This document shows, one piece after another, positions 7,557-13,794 of a stretch of 64,000 bases of DNA. A program made the position numbers and the translations under genes. The DNA is taken from assembly GCF_000281065.1 (NCBI RefSeq), contig NZ_AKKK01000010.1:1-64000 (forward strand). The letters run 5' to 3'. The DNA is from Arthrobacter sp. M2012083 (lineage in GTDB: Bacteria; Actinomycetota; Actinomycetes; Actinomycetales; Micrococcaceae). Under the pieces are notes generated by a model that ran no database searches, was not told the DNA's origin, and saw only the letters and a list, made by a program, of their open reading frames with translations. Each line of letters begins with the position of its first letter. Within the stretch, counting starts at the first letter, position 1.

Positions 7557-8563
7557 CGTATCAACTCCGGTAGAACCTTTGTTGAAAAGGCATCAATCCA
7601 TTCGCGTTGGTTGCGCCCAACATTGTGCAGGTAGATGCGATTAAAACCGAGATCCAAATAGCTTTGGATGTGCTTCCTATGCTCATCCAGATCAGCAGAT
7701 ATAAGTACCCGGCCGTCGAAATCTTCTGGACGCACCATCTTGGCAATCTGTGCAATCTCAAAGGGCGATCTAATATCTGCTTTCGGGAATTTCATCCCCC
7801 CGTTGGGCCACTCGACCATTGCGTTCGCCAAGGCTTCCTCATGACTCGGCGCCCAGCTGATGTGCAACTGAAGGACCTTGAGCAGAGAGTCCGGGTCCCG
7901 GTCTGATTCGCGCGCGCCGGAATTGAATTTGTCTATCAATCCCGCCACCTTCTCGAGCGGCGCGCCCACTGTGATCAATCCATCTGCGGCACGTCCTGCA
8001 CGCTTGGCGGTGACAGGCCCGGCAGTAGCAATGAGGATGTCCGGTGCTACGTCGGGCATGGTCCACAGCCGAGTGCTTTCCATTTTGTAAAACTGTCCGT
8101 CGTGCCTGACATCCCTCCCGGCGATAGACGCTGTGAAAAGCTTTCGTATGATGTCAACGGCCTCGAACATGCGATTTATGCGTTCCGGCGCTTCGGGCCA
8201 ATATGTTCCGATGATGTGCTCATTCAGGGCCTCTCCTGAGCCGAGGCCAAGCCAATGCCTGTTTGGATACATTGCCGCCATTGTTGCCGAAGCTTGGGCA
8301 ACCATGGCCGGGTGCCAGCGAAAGGTAGGCGTCGTGACTCCCGGTCCAAAGTCCCCTTTGGTGCGTTCTCCGATTGCGGCCAAGACGTTCCACACAAAGG
8401 CTGATTGACCCTGGGCTGGAACCCAGGGCTGAAAGTGGTCAGCTGCCATGACTCCGGAGAATCCCCGGAGCTCAGCGTACTCCGCGAGGTCCAGAGCCTC
8501 CGTGGGATGAAACTGCTCAAGCATTGCTGCGTAACCGATAGTCGGTGCGTCATTCATGGCCAC
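7553..8563 (-). CDS. F420-dependent oxidoreductase, glucose-6-phosphate dehydrogenase family
   Basis: 336 residues of the luciferase-like TIM-barrel fold in the F420-dependent G6PDH (Fgd) subfamily. Evidence is the N-terminal IGYAAMLEQFHPTEALDLAE, the stretch FSGVMAADHFQPWVPAQGQS, the region TTPTFRWHPAMVAQASATM, GLGSGEALNEHIIGTYWPE, and IATAGPVTAKRAGRAADG. Fgd oxidises glucose-6-phosphate while reducing F420 to F420H2; members of the family may use other donors. In this locus it would supply F420H2. Start may be GTG at 8563 or ATG at 8557; neither has a strong ribosome site. It overlaps cofE and is divergent from the small membrane-protein/regulator pair. Confidence 0.82.
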   Translation of the reverse strand: MAMNDAPTIGYAAMLEQFHPTEALDLAEYAELRGFSGVMAADHFQPWVPAQGQSAFVWNVLAAIGERTKGDFGPGVTTPTFRWHPAMVAQASATMAAMYPNRHWLGLGSGEALNEHIIGTYWPEAPERINRMFEAVDIIRKLFTASIAGRDVRHDGQFYKMESTRLWTMPDVAPDILIATAGPVTAKRAGRAADGLITVGAPLEKVAGLIDKFNSGARESDRDPDSLLKVLQLHISWAPSHEEALANAMVEWPNGGMKFPKADIRSPFEIAQIAKMVRPEDFDGRVLISADLDEHRKHIQSYLDLGFNRIYLHNVGRNQREWIDAFSTKVLPELIR

Positions 8564-8682
8564 ATGCTTTCATGCAAACTCCACGGCCGGCGACTTTACA
8601 TCGGGCGGTGTGGAGCCCGTGCGTTTGTCCGCAAGCGAGTCCGAACTGGGCAAACGTTGGATCCCAGAGCGCATTCTTGATA

Positions 8683-8745
8683 CTTTCCGCTACGGAAAGC
8701 CTTGACTTTCCGAGTCGGAAAGTAATAGCTTTCCGGTATGGAAAA
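8683..8745. promoter_or_regulatory. Three operator-like palindromes with exact 23-bp spacing
   Basis: CTTTCCG-N3-CGGAAAG occurs perfectly at 8683-8699 and 8706-8722. A third copy at 8729-8745 keeps the left half CTTTCCG and a diverged right half (TGGAAAA, 5 of 7). Starts are 23 bp apart each time, so the sites are phased on the helix about every two turns. The array spans the start codon of the membrane-protein gene. The adjacent winged-helix regulator (9208) is the likely ligand. Confidence 0.75.
8702..8738 (+). promoter_or_regulatory. Putative leaderless promoter inside the operator array
   Basis: TTGACT (8702-8707) is followed after 18 nt by TAGCTT (8726-8731). A transcription start 7 nt further on coincides with the ATG at 8738, giving a leaderless message. 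The -35 lies at the second operator and the -10 between the second and third, which fits repression by occlusion. Inferred from sequence spacing. Confidence 0.45.
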
Positions 8746-9208
8746 TAGCAGAAACCACCAACCGCCCACGTCCGACTCTGCCGCCGAAGACCTCGCGTTC
8801 CTCCGCACAGACGGAGCGAGGGCCGCGGCCTCCGCTGCGGCCCCGCTTTGGTACCACATTCTCCAAAGCGCCTGTGTCGCCGGGTTTCTCCTCGCCTTCT
8901 CACTGCCAACCAGTTGGTTCATTACGGTGATCTGCGCCGCTGCCGTCCTCTATACGGTTCTTGGGTTCCTGCGGCCACGGCTGACGCATGTGCAAGCCAG
9001 CCCTTGGGAGCGCAGCGCTTCGCGGAGGATCGGGTTGCAACTTCTGGCTACCTTGATTTGTCTCGGGGTCGCGGGAGTGTGGCTGTACACCATTTCAGGT
9101 CAACTGTGGATTCTCATTGCTTCTGCGACTCTTGCTTTAGTGCTCACGCTTGTTATGAGCCAGCGTATGGAGAAGGCTTTTATTACCTCGTACAATGGCA
9201 CTCGGTGA
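8738..9208 (+). CDS. Small membrane protein paired with winged-helix regulator
   Basis: 156 residues. A hydrophilic N-terminus of ~40 residues is followed by four hydrophobic segments (about 45-63, 65-80, 103-120 and 122-140) and a charged tail. No enzyme motif is visible. Arrangement as a small four-helix protein translationally coupled to a PadR/MarR-like regulator is common in actinobacteria, where the membrane protein may modulate the regulator. The ATG lies within the third palindrome of the operator array and no ribosome site precedes it, in line with a leaderless transcript. The stop overlaps the regulator's start (TGATG). Function unknown. Confidence 0.7.
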   Translation: MENSRNHQPPTSDSAAEDLAFLRTDGARAAASAAAPLWYHILQSACVAGFLLAFSLPTSWFITVICAAAVLYTVLGFLRPRLTHVQASPWERSASRRIGLQLLATLICLGVAGVWLYTISGQLWILIASATLALVLTLVMSQRMEKAFITSYNGTR

Positions 9209-9522
9209 TGAGCGTGGAGGACTCACGGTACGTTTTTGATGAGGTTATTCACGGGCAGGTGCGCCTTCGAATATGCAGTCTCCTGCGCCAGTTTGGACTT
9301 AGCGAATTTGGATTCCTTCGGCAGTCTTTGGGAATTTCCGATTCAACGCTAAGCAAGCACTTGAAGAGTCTCAACGAAGCCGGATATGTGGCTTTGACAA
9401 AGAAGACTGTTGAGACCAGATCAAAGACCTGGGCTGCGCTTACCTTCGAGGGGGAAGCAGCTTTTGATGGCCATGTAAGTTTTCTTCAGGAAATTATTGA
9501 CAGCTCGAGAAAGCGGCACTAG
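9208..9522 (+). CDS. Winged-helix transcriptional regulator (MarR/ArsR-like)
   Basis: 104 residues forming one winged helix: VRLRICSLLRQFGLSEFGFL, recognition helix ISDSTLSKHLKSLNEAGYV, wing VALTKKTVETRSKTWAALT, then a C-terminal helix for dimerisation. This resembles the HTH_34 type of single-domain regulators. The start is the ATG overlapping the membrane-protein stop; a longer upstream frame to 8848 is antisense-like and rejected. It is the only regulator gene in the biosynthetic locus and lies between the F420 module and the lanthipeptide operon. The 17-bp palindromes upstream of its operon are the obvious candidate sites, implying autorepression and possibly control of the divergent fgd-cofE unit. 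Confidence 0.85.
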   Translation: MSVEDSRYVFDEVIHGQVRLRICSLLRQFGLSEFGFLRQSLGISDSTLSKHLKSLNEAGYVALTKKTVETRSKTWAALTFEGEAAFDGHVSFLQEIIDSSRKRH

Positions 9523-9571
9523 ACAAGCACTCCGTCCTCTGGTATATGCCTCTGGTTGGTTCGTCAGTATG

Positions 9572-9592
9572 AGTTCAGGTTGCACCTGAACT
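9572..9592. promoter_or_regulatory. 9-bp perfect inverted repeat upstream of the kinase gene
   Basis: AGTTCAGGT-TGC-ACCTGAACT is a perfect palindrome with a 3-nt centre, located between the regulator stop and the kinase start. No T-run follows, so an operator is as likely as a terminator. Confidence 0.5.
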
Positions 9593-9684
9593 GGTGCGGC
9601 AGAGGACATTTCGCCAATGCAGTGCCATTCCTCCCTCAAAAGATCGAATTGACAGGATTGCATTCACCTGTAGGCTCTTGTCAG

Positions 9685-9724
9685 GTCAAGGGGAGTCAGC
9701 CGAAAAATGCGCTGACCCCTTGAC
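9685..9724 (+). promoter_or_regulatory. Long hairpin in the leader of the lanthipeptide operon
   Basis: GTCAAGGG (9685-9692) pairs with CCCTTGAC (9717-9724), and GTCAGC (9695-9700) with GCTGAC (9711-9716), leaving a 2-nt bulge and a 10-nt loop. It ends 25 nt before the chosen kinase ATG. Its presence argues against starting the kinase further upstream. It could terminate the regulator transcript or act as an attenuator. Confidence 0.5.
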
Positions 9725-9749
9725 GAACGTATTGGGGGATGCGGGATTA

Positions 9750-10901
9750 ATGACACATGTGCTGGCTGATCAACGGGCGCGAGCTGTTGACGCTAAAAAC
9801 TTGGAAATGGCCACTCAGGCTAAACCTCTTGAACAGGCTGAAGGGCTTGTGGACCTGATCCGCGACCTTGGGCTGGGGGAGTTTCGGCCCGGCACGCTGG
9901 TCTCTCCGGTGGGTCGAAATGACAGCTGGGTTGGTGAGACGTCCACTGGTCGCAGGGTGTTCGCCAAGCAACTTCTCGGGCCGAAAGAAAGCGTTGACCA
10001 GCGGTTCAGCCGTATCGCGTCCTTCGAGCGCCATCAGGCAGCAAGCACGTATATTCATCTTCGGAGTCCCCACCTGCTGGGCGCCGATTCCGACCGAGGA
10101 CAGGTTGTCTTTGAGGCCCTCGGCGATGGGGAGTCCCTGGCAGCGCAGGTCATCCAGGGTACCGGAGATCCACAACGCTCCCGCGAAGTCGGCTCGGCCA
10201 TCGGGGAACTCCACGCCTCGGAAGCGTGGGGCGCAGTCCACTACGACACCTCCAAGCCGGATCTTCCCCAAACCGTCCACTTCAATGAATTCCCGCTGGA
10301 CCGCTACCTCAACAGCACCTGGGGTGAGTTGCAGGTTGTGAAGCTCCACCAGGACGACACTGCATTCGCAGCCGCGGTGAAGCATCTGCTTATCGAAGAA
10401 GAAAAGTCGCCTCGCGTTCCCTCGCACTGCGACCTTCGCCTGGACCAGGTGATGATTTCAGATAACCAGATCCACATCTTGGACTGGGAGGAGTTCAGGC
10501 TCGCCGATCCTGCCCGGGATATCGGCAGCTATGCAGGCGAATGGGTGTACCGGGCCATCATGGACATTGTGCGTGCAGACCAAAGCGCTCCGAATATAGA
10601 GCTTCATCTGGATCACGACCTCATCATTGAGCGCGGTGTTGCGAAACTCCTTGAACTCCGTCCGCACATCGCTGAGTTCTGGTCCGGCTACAGTGCAAAG
10701 TCCGCTTTTGCTGATGATGAAACAGCGGTCCGTGCAACTGGCTTTGCCGGCTGGCACCTTCATGATCGCTTGCTGGCCAGCAGTCAGTTCCGTTCTACTC
10801 TTCCACCCATCGAACGGGCCGCTGCCGGCATCGGTCGCTCCATGGTCCTGCAGCCTGAAAAATTTGCTGCAGTACTGGGGCTGGGGGGTGAGACCGCATG
10901 A
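9750..10901 (+). CDS. Class V lanthipeptide-type APH-fold kinase (LxmK-like)
   Basis: 383 residues with an aminoglycoside-phosphotransferase (APH) fold. Visible residues are Lys73 in GRRVFAKQ (ATP contact), the catalytic loop HCDLRLDQVM with Asp228, and the metal-binding ILDWEEF with Asp245, followed by the DPARDIGSYAGEW motif. APH-like kinases together with a HopA1-family protein replace LanM/LanB in class V lanthipeptides and in thioamitide clusters, where the kinase phosphorylates Ser/Thr of the precursor before elimination. The neighbouring HopA1 gene overlaps it by ATGA, and three precursor genes follow. The start at 9750 (MTHVLADQ) is chosen because upstream in-frame codons run through the leader hairpins; the ribosome site (GGGGGA) is only moderate. 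Role inferred from family and context. Confidence 0.85.
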   Translation: MTHVLADQRARAVDAKNLEMATQAKPLEQAEGLVDLIRDLGLGEFRPGTLVSPVGRNDSWVGETSTGRRVFAKQLLGPKESVDQRFSRIASFERHQAASTYIHLRSPHLLGADSDRGQVVFEALGDGESLAAQVIQGTGDPQRSREVGSAIGELHASEAWGAVHYDTSKPDLPQTVHFNEFPLDRYLNSTWGELQVVKLHQDDTAFAAAVKHLLIEEEKSPRVPSHCDLRLDQVMISDNQIHILDWEEFRLADPARDIGSYAGEWVYRAIMDIVRADQSAPNIELHLDHDLIIERGVAKLLELRPHIAEFWSGYSAKSAFADDETAVRATGFAGWHLHDRLLASSQFRSTLPPIERAAAGIGRSMVLQPEKFAAVLGLGGETA

Positions 10902-11875
10902 GCGAATCGTTGTTGGTGCCCGAAGCCGTGGTTAGTACTTCCACCCTGGCCGTACTCTCCGAAGCAATAAGTATCGAACCCGCCGGTGAAGGCGCGTGGA
11001 TCCTGGGCGAACGCTTGGATCTTCCGGATGAGCGCTATCTGGAAGTCACCCTGGCTAATGCAATCTACAGAAAATTCCATGCCTGCCAGGACGATGGCTC
11101 CGGAGCTTTAAGGCCTCAGCGTATTGCCGCCTTCGAGCAACAGCTGTCGGAACAGATTCCGGTTCCGGAATTTGAACAACCCGCTGTCTATCTCGGAGCT
11201 TCTACGACCGATGGGATGCAGGAAACTCATTCGCTGATATCCATCGAAGGAGTGAAAGTCTGCATTGAGAACCGGTTGGTGATCTCGAGGCGGAGCAATC
11301 CGGTGGCCAACAGCAACATTCTGGTGACCTTGCCCGCAGCCAGGCCAGCAGCCTCTCCAGGCTTCTTCTACACACTCGGCGCGGCAGCGTCACTGGCGCC
11401 AAAACCAGCCAGAACAGTGCGTCTGTATGTGAACGTTACCCATGCTGAGCATGCACCTAAGGCGTGGGGATCTGTCCTTGCCGCGTTGGAATCGCTGGGC
11501 AACCGCTACTCCGCAAAAGTTCTATCCGACCCGGCGGCCTACCCGCGCAACGACGCAATCGTGGCCTACATTGGTGATCCGCGGCTGGATCAAATAAAGA
11601 CGCTTTCGTACGCCCTTTCCGACGTTTCCGGAGTCGGGACGCAGACGTCGGTCTTCGCAGAGCGCATTGCCCCAGGCATAGCCATAGCCGAAGAGCCAAA
11701 TGACCTCCGGCCAACCATGCGGGCTCTTAGTTTTGGACAGCACCGCTCGCTTCTCTATGCCAGGACACTCATCACCAGTGCACAAAAGGGCCGCAATCTG
11801 GATGAGGAGCTTATGTACCAGCTCACCGCAGCCGGGGTAGACCCGGCCCGGCCGGCTATGAACGCCGCCGGATAA
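10898..11875 (+). CDS. HopA1-family protein, putative phospho-Ser/Thr lyase (LxmY-like)
   Basis: 325 residues. The C-terminal half has the HopA1-family pattern: VRLYVNVTHAEHAPKAW, then AKVLSDPAAYPRNDAIVAYI and LRPTMRALSFGQHRSLLYA. The N-terminal half includes RYLEVTLANAIYRKFH. HopA1 was first known as a Pseudomonas type III effector. Homologues in class V lanthipeptide and thioviridamide-type clusters act with the APH kinase to eliminate phosphate and give Dha/Dhb, and may also assist ring formation. The ATGA overlap with the kinase implies stoichiometric expression of the pair. A short hairpin separates it from the precursor genes. No LanC-like cyclase with a zinc site is present in the window. 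Confidence 0.82.
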   Translation: MSESLLVPEAVVSTSTLAVLSEAISIEPAGEGAWILGERLDLPDERYLEVTLANAIYRKFHACQDDGSGALRPQRIAAFEQQLSEQIPVPEFEQPAVYLGASTTDGMQETHSLISIEGVKVCIENRLVISRRSNPVANSNILVTLPAARPAASPGFFYTLGAAASLAPKPARTVRLYVNVTHAEHAPKAWGSVLAALESLGNRYSAKVLSDPAAYPRNDAIVAYIGDPRLDQIKTLSYALSDVSGVGTQTSVFAERIAPGIAIAEEPNDLRPTMRALSFGQHRSLLYARTLITSAQKGRNLDEELMYQLTAAGVDPARPAMNAAG

Positions 11876-11879
11876 AGGT

Positions 11880-11899
11880 TTTGCCGGAAAACCGGCAAA
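11880..11899 (+). terminator. Hairpin between HopA1 gene and precursor genes
   Basis: TTTGCCGG-AAAA-CCGGCAAA is an 8-bp perfect stem, 36 nt before the first precursor ATG. It may be a weak terminator or a processing/stability element separating enzyme and precursor parts of the message. Confidence 0.5.
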
Positions 11900-11934
11900 C
11901 TTCAAATTTCCATTTCACGAAGGGGGGTGAATCG

Positions 11935-12102
11935 ATGGAAACACAAGAGCTGATGAGCCTTGTCTCGGGGTACTCGACCTACGCCGCTGCTGATGAGTTG
12001 TCTTTCACGGCAGAGTCCAGTGAACCGGCCAGCACGCCGATCTGCGGTTTTCTGGCAAGTTTCGCATTCTCGTACATTACGAGCGGCGGACCGGGCAGAT
12101 AA
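11935..12102 (+). CDS. Lanthipeptide precursor 1
   Basis: 55 residues preceded by a strong ribosome site (AAGGGGGGTG). Leader residues 1-30 carry the block LMSLVSGYSTYAAADELSFT shared by all three precursors. A Pro-rich hinge follows (PASTP, residues 31-35), then the hydrophobic, Ser/Thr-containing segment ICGFLASFAFSYITSGGPGR with a single Cys37. Possible thioether partners are Ser33/Thr34 before it or Ser42 after it. Without a C-terminal Cys this peptide cannot be a substrate for the usual LanD decarboxylation. The product is likely cleaved near the Pro-rich hinge, by the M16 protease encoded downstream. Modified positions and the cleavage point are inference. Confidence 0.85.
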   Translation: METQELMSLVSGYSTYAAADELSFTAESSEPASTPICGFLASFAFSYITSGGPGR

Positions 12103-12167
12103 CTGCAACAAGTGCAGCCGGCTGCCCAACGGAACGTCGGCATCTATTTATGAATGGGGGTGAATAA

Positions 12168-12341
12168 ATGGAAACAAAAGAGCTTATGAGCCTTGTCTCG
12201 GGCTACTCAACCTATGCAGCAGCCGATGAAATATCCTTCACGGCCGAAGGAGACACGCCTGCCAGTTCTCCGCTTTGCGGGTTCCTTGCGAGCTTTGCTT
12301 TTTCGTACTTTACAAGCACGGGCGGGCCGCCCAAGCGTTAG
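12168..12341 (+). CDS. Lanthipeptide precursor 2
   Basis: 57 residues, a near-duplicate of precursor 1. It has the same leader block (LMSLVSGYSTYAAADEISFT), hinge PASSP, and a core beginning LCGFLASFAFSYFTSTGG and ending PPKR. Single Cys37. The ribosome site ATGGGGGTGAATAA is nearly the same as for precursor 1, indicating a tandem gene duplication that has since diverged in the tail. Ser42, Ser46, Thr49, Ser50 and Thr51 are candidates for dehydration. This gene is too short for ordinary gene callers and could easily be missed. Confidence 0.83.
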   Translation: METKELMSLVSGYSTYAAADEISFTAEGDTPASSPLCGFLASFAFSYFTSTGGPPKR

Positions 12342-12405
12342 TTCAACATCAAGAACAGCAGTAGTACGTCATTTTTTTGATCAAATATCGAGAAAGAGCG
12401 AACAC

Positions 12406-12621
12406 ATGAACGCACAGTCCCAAGCAACAGGAAACCTCATGGAACTCGTCTCCGGGTACAAGCAGTACGCGGCAGCAGATGAACTCGAATTCACGGCGGA
12501 TTCAGATGCGCCTGCAGCAACCCCGACGCTGGCTCTGTGGTCGATTGCCACGAGCAAGCTGTTTGTATCCGGTGCCGTCAGTGGTGCCGGGGCAGGCGTT
12601 AGTTGGAGGCTCGGCTGCTAG
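12406..12621 (+). CDS. Lanthipeptide precursor 3, C-terminal Cys type
   Basis: 71 residues. A 10-residue N-terminal extension precedes the same leader block (LMELVSGYKQYAAADELEFT), then the hinge PAATP at 36-40 and a core TLALWSIATSKLFVSGAVSG plus AGAGVSWRLGC. The only Cys is the C-terminal residue 71, and Ser66 lies five residues before it (S-x4-C). That is the spacing seen for the aminovinyl-cysteine ring in thioviridamide-type peptides, and it fits the LanD-like gene downstream. Other Ser/Thr (Thr41, Ser46, Thr49, Ser50, Ser55, Ser59) could become Dha/Dhb, and Dha could be reduced to D-Ala by the F420-type reductase. A strong hairpin follows the gene. Confidence 0.88.
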   Translation: MNAQSQATGNLMELVSGYKQYAAADELEFTADSDAPAATPTLALWSIATSKLFVSGAVSGAGAGVSWRLGC

Positions 12622-12659
12622 CAGCAAGCCTTAGTCAGCTCTGAAAGATCAAAGGTCAG

Positions 12660-12691
12660 ACGGGGCGGATCAGGAAGTTGATCCGCCCCGT
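12660..12691 (+). terminator. Hairpin after the precursor genes
   Basis: ACGGGGCGGATCA (12660-12672) pairs perfectly over 13 bp with 12679-12691 around a 6-nt loop. No T-run follows. It lies between the precursors and the methyltransferase and probably acts as a partial terminator giving high precursor and lower enzyme mRNA. Confidence 0.72.
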
Positions 12692-12738
12692 TTGATCTCC
12701 ATTCCCTTTTGCCGCCGTAGAGCCAGAAAGCAACGCCC

Positions 12739-13794
12739 GTGACTAACACTCTTGAAGACAACACCACATCCGACCCGACTGCAATGCTCCGACTGCTCGA
12801 TCTCGCCAGTGTCCTTAAGCCGATGGCGCTAAGGGTCGCGGCGACATTGAACATTGCCGATCTCCTGGCAGAAGGGCCCAAGACCGTCACGGAGCTGGCG
12901 GAGGCAACAAGCACCAGCGAGCTGCATCTGCGCAAATTGTTGTCGTACTTGGCCGAGATGGAAATTTTCGTAGAGAACGAGTCGGGCCAGTTTGAAAACA
13001 CAAGTCTGTCCGAGCCGCTTCTCTCCACCTCACCGTTGTCCATCCGCAGGATCCTGGACGTTAACGGCGGCGTTGGCAGATCCCAATTGGGGCTGGTGGG
13101 TCTCCTGCACACCATCACTACCGGCGAAACGTGCCATGCATCAGTCTTTGGATCCAGATACTGGGACGACCTCAACAATGATCCGAAGTACTTGGAGTCT
13201 CTGCGGAGCGACGGTAACCGGGGGCCGGTGTACGGAGCAGAGGAGATCATCCACGGATATGACTGGTCTGGAGTCGGCAAAGTCATAGACATCGGAGGCA
13301 ACAACGGGATGGTACTTATCAACCTCCTGCAAGCCCATGCACACCTGACGGGGGCCACCTTGGATCTGCCCAACCTGGCATCCATAGCAGGAGACGAGAT
13401 TGCCGCCGCCGGGCTTTCCGAACGGGCCGAGTCCATCGCCGGTAGCTTCTTCGAACCGTTGCCGCAGGGATACGACGTCTACCTCCTTTCCGGAATCCTT
13501 AATGACTGGACTGACTCGGAAGCCGTCGAGATTCTCACGAACGTGGCTGCGGCTGCCGGGCCCGGGGCGAAAATACTTCTGGGGGAGATAAACCTCCGTT
13601 ACGAGATGATGACCCCGAACGTCGCTGAGTTGGATCTCTACATGAGTACCCTGGTGCCAGCCCCGGTGAGGACCTTGGAAGACATTAGTCGCATTGCGGC
13701 GCCAGCAAAATTGAAAGCAGAACTCGTCAGGGACGACCACCCTTTCCGTACCCTGATTGAACTTGTGCCGGTAACTGCCGGGTCTGCTTCATGA
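12739..13794 (+). CDS. SAM-dependent methyltransferase (O-methyltransferase family 2 fold)
   Basis: 351 residues. An N-terminal winged-helix dimerisation domain (LKPMALRVAATLNIADLLAE...TELAEATSTSELHLRKLLSYL) is followed by a Rossmann methyltransferase domain with the SAM loop VIDIGGNNGMVL and the acidic loop ATLDLP. This is the hydroxyneurosporene/O-demethylpuromycin methyltransferase type. In lexapeptide-type clusters a methyltransferase dimethylates the peptide N-terminus, so peptide N-methylation is one option; O-methylation cannot be excluded. The start is GTG with a weak ribosome site, 47 nt after the terminator-like hairpin. The end overlaps the exporter gene (ATGA). Confidence 0.82.
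   Translation: MTNTLEDNTTSDPTAMLRLLDLASVLKPMALRVAATLNIADLLAEGPKTVTELAEATSTSELHLRKLLSYLAEMEIFVENESGQFENTSLSEPLLSTSPLSIRRILDVNGGVGRSQLGLVGLLHTITTGETCHASVFGSRYWDDLNNDPKYLESLRSDGNRGPVYGAEEIIHGYDWSGVGKVIDIGGNNGMVLINLLQAHAHLTGATLDLPNLASIAGDEIAAAGLSERAESIAGSFFEPLPQGYDVYLLSGILNDWTDSEAVEILTNVAAAAGPGAKILLGEINLRYEMMTPNVAELDLYMSTLVPAPVRTLEDISRIAAPAKLKAELVRDDHPFRTLIELVPVTAGSAS

Noticed and set aside
9594..9749. Upstream start for the kinase gene
   Set aside because: The extra 52 codons run through an evident hairpin and have no ribosome site or family similarity.
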